From Parachitinimonas caeni (GTDB taxonomy: Bacteria; Pseudomonadota; Gammaproteobacteria; Burkholderiales; Chitinimonadaceae), in the NCBI RefSeq assembly GCF_030129945.1, contig NZ_JARRAF010000007.1, positions 1 through 64,000 on the forward strand: DNA of 64,000 nucleotides. The letters are read 5' to 3'. The notes under the pieces were generated by a model. It did no database searches and was not told where the DNA came from. It saw only the letters and a program-made list of their open reading frames with translations. Position 1 is the stretch's first letter. Each line of letters opens with the position of its first letter. The translations under genes were made by a program, and so were the position numbers. Shown here piece after piece: positions 38,538 through 46,827 of this stretch.

Positions 38538-39359
38538 ATGCGTCCATTTCGCACCCTCGTCGCACTGACTGCCCTGCTGGCAGCCAGCTCGTCATTCGCC
38601 GCGACCCGAATCTGGAGTGATGGTCTCGACGCCGTTCAGCTTGATACTGCGGCCGGAGCAAGCAATCTGCACCCATTCCAGCTCCCGCCAGAACAGGTCA
38701 TGAAGCTGGTGGCAAACCTGCATAAGCAGGTCAAGGGCACGCCCGCTCCCATGCTTGACAAGGATGCCATCGCCCCCTTGGCAACCGCGCTATCCAAAGC
38801 GCTGGCGCAAGCCAAGCCCAATGAGGATGTACTGTTCCAGTTTTCGTATCGGCCAATGGGGATTCTGATTGCGCCACGGCAGCTGGCAGCCGGCCGGGCA
38901 TTTATCGAAAATGGCCAGCTCAATCTGATCTTCGGGATGTGTGATGACGAGTTCGAGGCCTATCAGCTAGGCACCAAGCGCAGCAAGCCAGTGAATTACG
39001 GCAACCGGGCCAAGGCCAGCGGTCTGGATTGTGTGCTGGCCCCGGTACAGGGTGTCACCCTGGCCGCAGGGCGCAATGATTGGCTGCGACTGGATCTGAC
39101 ACCCGTCAGCCAGCCCAGCCCGGTAACCGCCACCCTCGCCCCCAGCCAGGTCGAGGCACCGCAACCTGCAGCCAGCTTGCCCTTGCCCGTGGCGACACAA
39201 CCGATTGCCCCGGTTTCCAAGCCATCGCCTTCGGTCATGCCCAGCCCAGCTTCGCGCATTGAGGAGCGGCTGGTACTGCTGAAGCGACTGAAAGAGAACG
39301 GTTTGATCACCGATGCCGAATATCAGGAAAAACGCGCCGCAATCCTGAAAGAACTGTAA
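38538..39359 (+). CDS. Secreted protein with C-terminal SHOCT domain
   Basis: 273 residues. A signal peptide ends near SSFA (about 21). The middle region (about 25-185) is soluble and unrecognised, then a Pro/Ala/Ser-rich linker (about 185-238) and a SHOCT module at the very end (IEERLVLLKRLKENGLITD, ending AAILKEL). SHOCT domains are short helical pairs thought to mediate oligomerisation. The ATG at 38538 follows GAAGGA at a long spacing. It stands between pgi and aceE without obvious link to either. Confidence 0.72.
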   Translation: MRPFRTLVALTALLAASSSFAATRIWSDGLDAVQLDTAAGASNLHPFQLPPEQVMKLVANLHKQVKGTPAPMLDKDAIAPLATALSKALAQAKPNEDVLFQFSYRPMGILIAPRQLAAGRAFIENGQLNLIFGMCDDEFEAYQLGTKRSKPVNYGNRAKASGLDCVLAPVQGVTLAAGRNDWLRLDLTPVSQPSPVTATLAPSQVEAPQPAASLPLPVATQPIAPVSKPSPSVMPSPASRIEERLVLLKRLKENGLITDAEYQEKRAAILKEL

Positions 39360-39512
39360 AGCAACTGGTTTAAGGTTACGTCTGCCAGAGCTAGCCCCCT
39401 ATACAACCAATCACAAGAGTCAGACGGCCAGCCTGCAGCAACCCTGCAGATGCTGGCCGCAAACCCATAAAAAATGTCCAAGAACCCACCTACAACTCAC
39501 AAGGTAAACGAG

Positions 39513-42167
39513 ATGGCAGAGCACCACGACGACATCGATCCACAAGAAACGCGCGAGTGGCTCGAAGCACTGGATGGCGTCATTGACGCAGAAGGCCCCT
39601 ACCGCGCCCACTACCTGATCGAGCAGCTGATTGAAGAAGCCACCCAGAAGGGGGCGAATATTCCTTACAGCGCCACCACGCAGTACATCAACACGATTCC
39701 CGTCGAGTCGGAGCCGCCTTTCCCCGGCAACACCACCATTGAGCACAAAATCCGTGCCTACACCCGCTGGAATGCGATGGCGATGGTGGTGCGCGCCAAT
39801 AAGAACACCAATGTCGGCGGCCATATCGCCTCGTTTGCTTCAGCCGCTACCCTTTACGACGTGGGCTACAACCACTTCTGGCACGCTCCAAGCGACCAGC
39901 ATGGTGGAGACCTGATCTTCGTGCAGGGCCACTCTGCACCGGGCGTCTATGCGCGTGCCTATATGCTGGGCCGCCTCTCCGACGAGCAGATGGACAACTT
40001 CCGCCAGGAAGTCGGCGGCAAAGGGCTGTCGAGCTACCCTCACCCCTGGTTGATGCCGGATTTCTGGCAGTTCCCGACCGTATCGATGGGTCTGGGGCCT
40101 CTGATGGCGATCTACCAGGCCCGCTTCATGAAGTACCTGCAAGATCGTGGCTTTGCCACCACCAATGGCCGTAAGGTCTGGGCCTTCTGCGGCGATGGCG
40201 AGATGGACGAGCCGGAGTCACTGGGCGCCATCGGCATGGCGGGCCGCGAAAAGCTCGACAATCTGGTGTTCGTCATCAACTGTAACCTGCAGCGGCTGGA
40301 CGGCCCGGTACGGGGTAACGGCAAGATTATTCAAGAACTGGAAGGCGATTTCCGTGGTGCCGGCTGGAATGTGATCAAGCTGATCTGGGGCACCAAGTGG
40401 GATGCGCTGTTCGCCCGGGACAAAAAGGGCGTTCTGGCCAAGCGGATGATGGAAACTGTCGATGGCGAATACCAGACCCTCAAGTCCAAAGACGGCGCCT
40501 GGGTGCGCGAGCATTTCTTCAATACGCCCGAGCTGAAAGCGCTGGTGCAGGATTGGTCGGACAAGGACATCTGGGACTTGAACCGTGGCGGTCATGACCC
40601 AGCCAAGATCTACGCGGCCTTCAAAGCGGCCAGCGAGTCAAAAGGTCGCCCGACCGTGATTCTGGCCAAGACCGTCAAGGGCTACGGCATGGGTGCGGCT
40701 GGCGAGGCGATGAACATCACCCACCAGCAGAAAAAGCTCGATATTGATTCGATCCGCCAGTTCCGCGACCGCTTCGAGATTCCAGTACCGGATGATCAGC
40801 TGGAAAACGTCCCCTTCATCAAGTTCGCCGAAGGCTCGCCAGAACTGGAATACATGCGCGGTCATCGCATGGCGCTGGGCGGCTATCTGCCGCAACGGCG
40901 CAAAACCGCCTACCCGCTGGAGATCCCGCCACTGGGCAGCTTTGACGCCCTGCTCAAAGGCTCGGGCGAAGGCCGCGAATACAGCAGCACCATGGCCTTT
41001 GTGCGGATGCTGACGCAGTTGCTGAAAGACAAGCATCTGGGCCGCCATATCGTGCCGATTGTGCCCGACGAAAGCCGGACCTTCGGCATGGAAGGTCTGT
41101 TCCGCCAGGTAGGTATCTGGAACCAGGAAGGCCAGAAATATGTGCCGCAGGACGCCGACCAGCTGATGTTCTACAAGGAATCGAAAGACGGTCAGATTCT
41201 GCAGGAAGGCATCAACGAAGCCGGCGCCATGTGTGACTGGATTGCCGCCGGCACCAGCTACAGCACGCATGGCGTGCCGATGATCCCGTTCTTCATCTAC
41301 TACTCGATGTTCGGCTTCCAACGGATTGGCGATCTGGCCTGGGCAGCGGGAGATATGCGCACCCGTGGCTTCCTGCTGGGCGGCACCGCTGGCCGGACCA
41401 CGCTCAATGGCGAAGGCTTGCAGCACGAAGACGGCCACTCGCACCTGATCTCGGCCACCATCCCCAACTGCGTCAGCTACGACCCGACCTTCGGCTATGA
41501 AGTCGCCGTCATCGTGCATGACGGCATGCGCCGCATGTATGCCGAGCAACAGGATGTGTACTACTACATCACCCTGATGAACGAAAACTACGAGCACCCC
41601 GCCATGCCGGCCGGTGCCGAGTCCGGCATCATCAAGGGGATGTACAGCTTCAAGAAGGCCAACGAGGGCAAGCTGCGGGTACAGCTGCTGGGTTCCGGCA
41701 CCATCTTCATGGAAGTCATCGCCGCGGCGAAGCTGCTGCGTGACGATTGGGGCGTCGAAGCCGACCTGTGGAGCTGCCCGAGCTTTACCGAGCTGGCCCG
41801 CGACGGCATGGCGGCCGAGCGTCACAACCTGCTCAACCCGGCGGCCGAGCCACGCAAGGCCTACGTCACCGAACAGCTGGAAGCCACTACCGGCCCCATC
41901 ATCGCCGCCACCGACTACATGCGCGCCTTTGCCGAGCAGATTCGCGCTTACGTGCCCCGCAAATATGTGGTGCTCGGTACCGACGGTTTCGGTCGCTCCG
42001 ACACCCGCGAGCAACTGCGCAGCTTCTTTGAGGTCAACCGCCACTTTGTCGTGCTGGCCGCGCTCAAGGCGCTGGCCGATGAAGGCCAGATTGACCGCGC
42101 CAAGGTTGCCGAAGCCCTTCTCAAGTACGGTATCGACCCGGCCAAGCCAGCCCCCTGGACCGTTTGA
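39513..42167 (+). CDS. aceE: Pyruvate dehydrogenase E1 component, homodimeric type
   Basis: 884 residues (E. coli 887). It decarboxylates pyruvate using thiamine diphosphate and acetylates the lipoyl groups of AceF. The ThDP motif runs from FCGDGEMDEPES to NCNLQRLDGPV; VPIVPDESRTFGMEG and MIPFFIYYSMFGFQRIGD are typical. The ATG at 39513 (MAEHHDD) is chosen because AAGGT is 7 nt upstream; the alternative at 39474 adds 13 residues without a good site. It begins the aceE-aceF-GST-lpdA run. Confidence 0.95.
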   Translation: MAEHHDDIDPQETREWLEALDGVIDAEGPYRAHYLIEQLIEEATQKGANIPYSATTQYINTIPVESEPPFPGNTTIEHKIRAYTRWNAMAMVVRANKNTNVGGHIASFASAATLYDVGYNHFWHAPSDQHGGDLIFVQGHSAPGVYARAYMLGRLSDEQMDNFRQEVGGKGLSSYPHPWLMPDFWQFPTVSMGLGPLMAIYQARFMKYLQDRGFATTNGRKVWAFCGDGEMDEPESLGAIGMAGREKLDNLVFVINCNLQRLDGPVRGNGKIIQELEGDFRGAGWNVIKLIWGTKWDALFARDKKGVLAKRMMETVDGEYQTLKSKDGAWVREHFFNTPELKALVQDWSDKDIWDLNRGGHDPAKIYAAFKAASESKGRPTVILAKTVKGYGMGAAGEAMNITHQQKKLDIDSIRQFRDRFEIPVPDDQLENVPFIKFAEGSPELEYMRGHRMALGGYLPQRRKTAYPLEIPPLGSFDALLKGSGEGREYSSTMAFVRMLTQLLKDKHLGRHIVPIVPDESRTFGMEGLFRQVGIWNQEGQKYVPQDADQLMFYKESKDGQILQEGINEAGAMCDWIAAGTSYSTHGVPMIPFFIYYSMFGFQRIGDLAWAAGDMRTRGFLLGGTAGRTTLNGEGLQHEDGHSHLISATIPNCVSYDPTFGYEVAVIVHDGMRRMYAEQQDVYYYITLMNENYEHPAMPAGAESGIIKGMYSFKKANEGKLRVQLLGSGTIFMEVIAAAKLLRDDWGVEADLWSCPSFTELARDGMAAERHNLLNPAAEPRKAYVTEQLEATTGPIIAATDYMRAFAEQIRAYVPRKYVVLGTDGFGRSDTREQLRSFFEVNRHFVVLAALKALADEGQIDRAKVAEALLKYGIDPAKPAPWTV

Positions 42168-42184
42168 TACGGGTTCAGCCCCTG

Positions 42185-42202
42185 CCCCGCCTTCGGGCGG
42201 GG
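42185..42202 (+). promoter_or_regulatory. UUCG-capped hairpin in the aceE-aceF gap
   Basis: CCCCGCC-TTCG-GGCGGGG is a perfect seven-bp GC stem with the extra-stable UUCG loop, 17 bp past the aceE stop and 80 bp before aceF. No T-run follows, so mRNA stabilisation or a processing barrier is likelier than termination. Confidence 0.6.
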
Positions 42203-42281
42203 CCCCGGCCGCCGCAGGGCGTGTATTGACGGGATCGGCCCGCTGCCAGGACAGCGGCCGCACCCAAACAGGAAAACACAG

Positions 42282-43916
42282 ATGAGCCTGATTGAACTCA
42301 AAGTACCCGACATTGGCGATGCCAAGGATGTCGATGTAATCGAGGTGTTCGTCAAAGTTGGCGACGCCGTGAAGAAGGATGATTCGCTGATTACGCTGGA
42401 AACCGACAAAGCCAGCATGGAAGTCCCCGCCACCGCCGCCGGCGTGGTCAAGGAAGTACGCCTTAAGGTAGGCGACAAGGCCAGCGAAGGCGTGGTGATT
42501 GTGGTGGTCGATGCCGTCGCAGCCGGCGCCAGCGCACAACCCGCAGCGCCAGCCCCGGCCGCCGCACCGGCACCCGTTGCCACTCCGGCGCCTGCCGCTA
42601 CGCCAGCGGCCACCAGTGCCGTCATCGAAGTGAAAGTACCCGATATTGGCGATGCCAAAGACGTGGATGTGATTGAGGTCTTTGTCAAAGCCGGCGATGC
42701 CATCAAGCAGGATGATTCGCTGATTACCCTGGAAACCGACAAGGCCAGCATGGAAGTCCCCAGCCCGGCCGCCGGGGTGGTCCAAAGCGTCAGCGTCAAG
42801 GTGGGGGACAAGGTATCGGAAGGTCATCTGATTCTGACCTTGGCTAGCAGCAGTACCGCCAGCACACCCGCGCCACAGCCGGCCACCGCACCCGCCGCCG
42901 CGCCGGCAGCAGTCGTTGCCCCGGCCCCCGCGCCAGCCGCCGCCTCCGTGGCAGCCCCGGCACCCGCAGCCGCTCGCATCGACGAAGCCGGTTTCCGGGC
43001 AGCCCATGCCAGCCCTTCTGTTCGCAAATATGCGCGCGAACTCGGCGTCGATCTGGGCCGCCTCAAAGGCACCGGTCCCAAGGGCCGGATTCTGGCCAAC
43101 GATGTTCAGGCTTTCGTCAAAGGTGTGATGAGCGGTGCCACCGCCTCCCCAGCCGCCGTACCGGCCAATGGTTCGGGCGTTGGGCTGGATCTGCTGCCGT
43201 GGCCCAAGGTGGACTTTGCCAAGTTCGGCCCAGTCGAATCCAAGCCGCTCAGCCGCATCAAGAAGATCTCGGGTGCCAATCTGGCCCGCAACTGGGTGAT
43301 GATTCCGCACGTCACCCAGTTCGACGAAGCCGACATCACCGAGATGGAAGCCTTCCGCAAGGAAATGGGCGAAGAGCTGAAAAAGCAGAACCTCAAACTC
43401 ACCCCGTTGGCCTTCATCATCAAGGCCGTGGTCGCTGCGCTGAAGAAATTCCCCGAGTTCAACGCCAGCCTTGATGGCGATAACCTGGTGCTCAAGCAGT
43501 ATTTCCACATCGGCTTTGCCGCCGACACCCCGAATGGTTTGGTGGTGCCGGTGATCCGTGATGCCGACAAGAAGAGCCTGATCGAGATCGCCACCGAAAC
43601 CGGTGCGCTGGCCGCCAAAGCCCGCGATGGCAAGTTGCTGCCCACCGAAATGCAAGGTGGCTGCTTCTCGATCTCATCGCTTGGCGGCGTCGGCGGCACG
43701 GCGTTCACGCCTATCGTCAACGCACCGGAAGTGGCGATCCTCGGCGTTTCCAAATCCAGCATCAAGCCCGTGTGGAATGGCAGCGAGTTCGCCCCCCGCC
43801 TGATGCTGCCGCTATCGCTGAGCTACGACCATCGCGTGATCGACGGCGCCTCGGCCGCCCGCTTCACCACTTACCTTGCGCAAGTGCTGGGCGATATCCG
43901 GCGGTTGATGTTGTAA
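42282..43916 (+). CDS. aceF: Pyruvate dehydrogenase E2, dihydrolipoyl acetyltransferase
   Basis: 544 residues. Two lipoyl domains (about 1-80 and 113-190) carry the lipoylated lysines K43 and K154, both in ETDKASMEVP, and are separated by Ala/Pro-rich flexible linkers. A peripheral subunit-binding domain (about 245-280, SPSVRKYARELGVDL then GTGPKGRILANDV) and a catalytic core with LSYDHRVIDGA follow. E. coli AceF has three lipoyl domains; two is usual in many betaproteobacteria. It forms the core of the complex and transfers acetyl to CoA. Confidence 0.95.
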   Translation: MSLIELKVPDIGDAKDVDVIEVFVKVGDAVKKDDSLITLETDKASMEVPATAAGVVKEVRLKVGDKASEGVVIVVVDAVAAGASAQPAAPAPAAAPAPVATPAPAATPAATSAVIEVKVPDIGDAKDVDVIEVFVKAGDAIKQDDSLITLETDKASMEVPSPAAGVVQSVSVKVGDKVSEGHLILTLASSSTASTPAPQPATAPAAAPAAVVAPAPAPAAASVAAPAPAAARIDEAGFRAAHASPSVRKYARELGVDLGRLKGTGPKGRILANDVQAFVKGVMSGATASPAAVPANGSGVGLDLLPWPKVDFAKFGPVESKPLSRIKKISGANLARNWVMIPHVTQFDEADITEMEAFRKEMGEELKKQNLKLTPLAFIIKAVVAALKKFPEFNASLDGDNLVLKQYFHIGFAADTPNGLVVPVIRDADKKSLIEIATETGALAAKARDGKLLPTEMQGGCFSISSLGGVGGTAFTPIVNAPEVAILGVSKSSIKPVWNGSEFAPRLMLPLSLSYDHRVIDGASAARFTTYLAQVLGDIRRLML

Positions 43917-44015
43917 GCCCTGCGCCGGTAAGCGCCATCTCAGAGGGCGCCTACCGCTCGATCCTCGCCCCTGCCGCTGCTGCGGTGGGGGCTTCTGTGC
44001 GAGAAAGGTCGCTCC

Positions 44016-44657
44016 ATGCTCCAGCTTTGTTACAGCCCCGGTACCGCCAGCATGATTCCGCACCTGCTGCTGCGCGAAATGGGGTTGCCCTTTGAGTTGC
44101 GCTTGTTTGATACCGAGCAGCAGGCCCATCGGTCGGCCGAATACCTGCGGCTGAACCCCAATGGTCAGATCCCGACCTTGATTGACGACGATCTGGTCAT
44201 CTACGAAACCGCTGCCATCTGCCTGCACCTCGCCGACCAGCACCCAGCGGCCGGCATGGCCCCGGCTCTGGGCAGTGTCGAGCGCGCCCACTTCTACAAG
44301 TGGCTGATGTGGCTCAACAACACCCTGCAAACCACGCTGATTGTCTATTTCTACCCCGACCGCTGGGCCGATGACGAAGCCGCCATCGCGCAAGTACAGC
44401 AACACGCCGAAGCCAAAGTTGGCAAGCTGCTGGATCTGCTGGATGCCGAGCTGGCACGCCACGGCGGGGAATGGCTGCAGGGTGATCGCTACAGCGTGCT
44501 GGATGCCTACACCTTCGTGCTCTGTCGTTGGACCCGCCGCTTCGCCCGCCCGGCGCGCGATTTGCCGCACCTCGGCCCCTATCTGCGGCGGATTCTGGCG
44601 CGACCGGCCACGCAGCAGATGCTGGCAGGTGAAGGACTCCCGGAACCCTGGATCTGA
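44016..44657 (+). CDS. Glutathione S-transferase family protein
   Basis: 213 residues. The N-terminal thioredoxin-like half (YSPGTASMIPHLLLREMGL, NPNGQIPTLIDDD with the cis-Pro, and YETAAICLHLAD with the E-S/T-A glutathione motif) is followed by an all-helical C-terminal half (about 88-210). Ser/Thr near position 8-11 would be the activating residue. It lies between aceF (99 bp) and lpdA (66 bp) on the same strand, so it is likely cotranscribed with the pyruvate dehydrogenase genes; a link to lipoyl or thiol chemistry is speculative. Confidence 0.88.
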   Translation: MLQLCYSPGTASMIPHLLLREMGLPFELRLFDTEQQAHRSAEYLRLNPNGQIPTLIDDDLVIYETAAICLHLADQHPAAGMAPALGSVERAHFYKWLMWLNNTLQTTLIVYFYPDRWADDEAAIAQVQQHAEAKVGKLLDLLDAELARHGGEWLQGDRYSVLDAYTFVLCRWTRRFARPARDLPHLGPYLRRILARPATQQMLAGEGLPEPWI

Positions 44658-44723
44658 AACGCCAGCGCTTAGCCCCCTCACATACTGATTGCCGCCGGCT
44701 GTGGCGGCATAAACGGATACACC

Positions 44724-46505
44724 ATGAGCACAATCGAACTGAAAGTACCCGACATCGGCGACTACAAAGACGTCGATGTGATCGAAGTTTTCATTAAAGC
44801 TGGCGATCAGATCGCCAAAGACGACTCGCTGCTGACGCTGGAAACCGACAAAGCCACCATGGAAGTCCCGGCCAGCGCAGGCGGCGTGGTGAAAGAAGTC
44901 AAAGTGAAAGTTGGCGACAAGATCAGCCAGGGCACGGTGATTGCCGTTGTGGAAGCCAGTGCTGCCGCCACGGCCACTGTCAGCCAGCCGGCGCCGACAG
45001 CAACCGTTGCACCAGCACCAACAGCCAGCCCGGCAGTTGCCCCCCAAGCCGCCACCCACACGGGCAGTGCCGATGCCGAATACGACCTGCTGGTACTGGG
45101 TGCCGGCCCCGGTGGTTACTCCGCCGCATTCCGTGCGGCCGATCTGGGCCTGAAGGTGGTACTGGTCGAACGCTATGCCACCCTCGGTGGCGTCTGCCTG
45201 AATGTGGGCTGCATTCCCTCAAAAGCCTTGCTGCACAACGCAGCCGTGATCGACGAGGTTCGCCATCTGGCCGCCAACGGTATCAAATACCCCGAGCCGG
45301 AAATCGACATCGACGCGCTGCGGGGATACAAACAGAAAGTGATCGGCAAGCTGACCGGCGGCCTCGCCGGCATGGCCAAGGCCCGCAAGGTCGAGGTGGT
45401 ACGGGGCCTGGGTCAGTTCATTGACCCTCACCATGTTGAAGTCGCACTCACCAGCGGCGAAGGCCAGGCCACCACTGGCGAAAAGAAGGTACTCAAGTTC
45501 AAGCAGGCCATCATCGCTGCCGGTTCACGCGTGGTGAAGCTGCCCTTCATTCCGGAAGACCCACGCATTGTCGACAGCACCGGCGCGCTTGAATTGCGCG
45601 AAGTCCCCAAGAAGCTGCTGATCATCGGTGGCGGCATCATCGGGCTGGAAATGGGCACCGTTTACTCCACGCTCGGCGCCCGCCTTGATGTGGTGGAAAT
45701 GATGGATGGCCTGATGCAAGGCGCCGACCGCGATCTGGTCAAAGTCTGGCAGAAGATGAACGCCCACCGCTTCGACAACATCATGCTCAAGACCAAGACA
45801 GTAGCCGTCGAAGCCCGAGCCGATGGCATCTGGGTAACGTTTGAAGGCGATGCCGCCCCCAAAGAACCACAACGCTACGATATGGTTCTGGTCGCCGCCG
45901 GTCGCGCCCCCAATGGCAAGCAGATTGGCGCCGACAAAGCCGGTGTCGCCGTGACTGACCGTGGCTTTATTGAAGTCGATAAGCAGATGCGCACCAACGT
46001 GCCGCACATCTTTGCCATTGGCGACATCGTGGGCCAACCGATGCTGGCCCATAAAGCCGTCCACGAAGGCCATGTCGCCGCAGAGAACGCCGCTGGCCAT
46101 AAAGCCTACTTCGACGCACGGGTCATTCCTGGCGTGGCCTACACCGACCCTGAAGTGGCCTGGGTGGGCGTCACCGAAGACGAGGCCAAGAAAAACGGCA
46201 TCAAGATCGAAAAAAGCGTGTTCCCATGGGCCGCCAGCGGTCGCGCCATCGCCAATGGCCGCGACGAAGGCTTCACAAAGCTGATCTTCGATGCCGAGAC
46301 ACATCGCATCATCGGCGGGGCCATGGTAGGCACCCATGCGGGCGATATGCTGGGCGAAATCTGCCTGGCCATCGAAATGGGCGCCGACGCCGTCGATATC
46401 GGCAAGACCATTCACGCCCACCCCACTCTGGGCGAATCGATTGGCTTGGCTGCAGAAGTATTTGAAGGCAGCTGCACCGACCTGCCACCGCAACGCAAGA
46501 AGTAA
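44724..46505 (+). CDS. lpdA: Dihydrolipoamide dehydrogenase (E3) with N-terminal lipoyl domain
   Basis: 593 residues against about 474 for a plain E3. Residues 1-80 are a lipoyl domain with the lysine in ETDKATMEVP, then an Ala/Pro/Thr linker to about 112. The flavoenzyme follows: FAD loop LLVLGAGPGGYSAAFRAA, redox disulfide GGVCLNVGCIPSK, NAD loop IIGGGIIGLEMG and the C-terminal HAHPTLGE with the catalytic His-Glu pair. It reoxidises the lipoyl arms of AceF. Lipoyl-bearing E3 is known in Neisseria and some relatives. Confidence 0.95.
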   Translation: MSTIELKVPDIGDYKDVDVIEVFIKAGDQIAKDDSLLTLETDKATMEVPASAGGVVKEVKVKVGDKISQGTVIAVVEASAAATATVSQPAPTATVAPAPTASPAVAPQAATHTGSADAEYDLLVLGAGPGGYSAAFRAADLGLKVVLVERYATLGGVCLNVGCIPSKALLHNAAVIDEVRHLAANGIKYPEPEIDIDALRGYKQKVIGKLTGGLAGMAKARKVEVVRGLGQFIDPHHVEVALTSGEGQATTGEKKVLKFKQAIIAAGSRVVKLPFIPEDPRIVDSTGALELREVPKKLLIIGGGIIGLEMGTVYSTLGARLDVVEMMDGLMQGADRDLVKVWQKMNAHRFDNIMLKTKTVAVEARADGIWVTFEGDAAPKEPQRYDMVLVAAGRAPNGKQIGADKAGVAVTDRGFIEVDKQMRTNVPHIFAIGDIVGQPMLAHKAVHEGHVAAENAAGHKAYFDARVIPGVAYTDPEVAWVGVTEDEAKKNGIKIEKSVFPWAASGRAIANGRDEGFTKLIFDAETHRIIGGAMVGTHAGDMLGEICLAIEMGADAVDIGKTIHAHPTLGESIGLAAEVFEGSCTDLPPQRKK

Positions 46506-46514
46506 GCGGCTATA

Positions 46515-46548
46515 GTGAAACAGACAGGCTCCCGCCTGTCTGTTTCAC
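46515..46548 (+). terminator. Strong hairpin after lpdA
   Basis: A perfect 15-bp stem, GTGAAACAGACAGGC with GCCTGTCTGTTTCAC, around TCCC, 10 bp past the lpdA stop. It lacks a following T-run but is the obvious end structure of the pyruvate dehydrogenase operon; it ends 13 bp before the next small gene. Confidence 0.6.
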
Positions 46549-46561
46549 CAGTGAGGCCGCC

Positions 46562-46702
46562 ATGACCAAGCGCACCCGGACGCTTTATTGGATCGCCGTC
46601 ATCCTGTCCCCGATTCTGGCTTTGTGCATGCTGATGGCTACCATTGTCTTCGCCCGCCTGAATGCCGCAGGAGCACTACCTGCCGACAGGGCGGGATACT
46701 AA
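46562..46702 (+). CDS. 46-residue single-helix membrane protein
   Basis: ATG at 46562 with GAGG six nucleotides upstream, stop TAA at 46700-46702. The product opens with a basic MTKRTRTLYW, then one hydrophobic helix (about 9-32) and a short polar tail ADRAGY. Base composition is like the host genome, not the AT-rich genes that follow. I do not recognise a family; it could be a small membrane peptide or a chance frame, but start signal, charge bias and helix together favour a gene. Confidence 0.5.
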   Translation: MTKRTRTLYWIAVILSPILALCMLMATIVFARLNAAGALPADRAGY

Positions 46703-46827
46703 CCATATGCAAGTTTTGTTTGATCGATATTTTCTACTACACTTAATCTCAAACATTAATCAAAATGAAATAACCAAGCATATGTCACTTCCACCAATCA
46801 ACACAATCAAACAAGGAGCCGCAAGAA

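Noticed and set aside
32495..39359. Hidden phosphoglucomutase or malT-like regulator in the carbohydrate cluster
   Set aside because: All open reading space is accounted for by recognised genes; neither family is present in the window.
40638..43655. About 1000-codon open frame on the minus strand opposite aceE and aceF
   Set aside because: It is an antisense shadow caused by high third-position GC in the real genes; the translated sequence is low-complexity with no recognisable motifs and no start signal.
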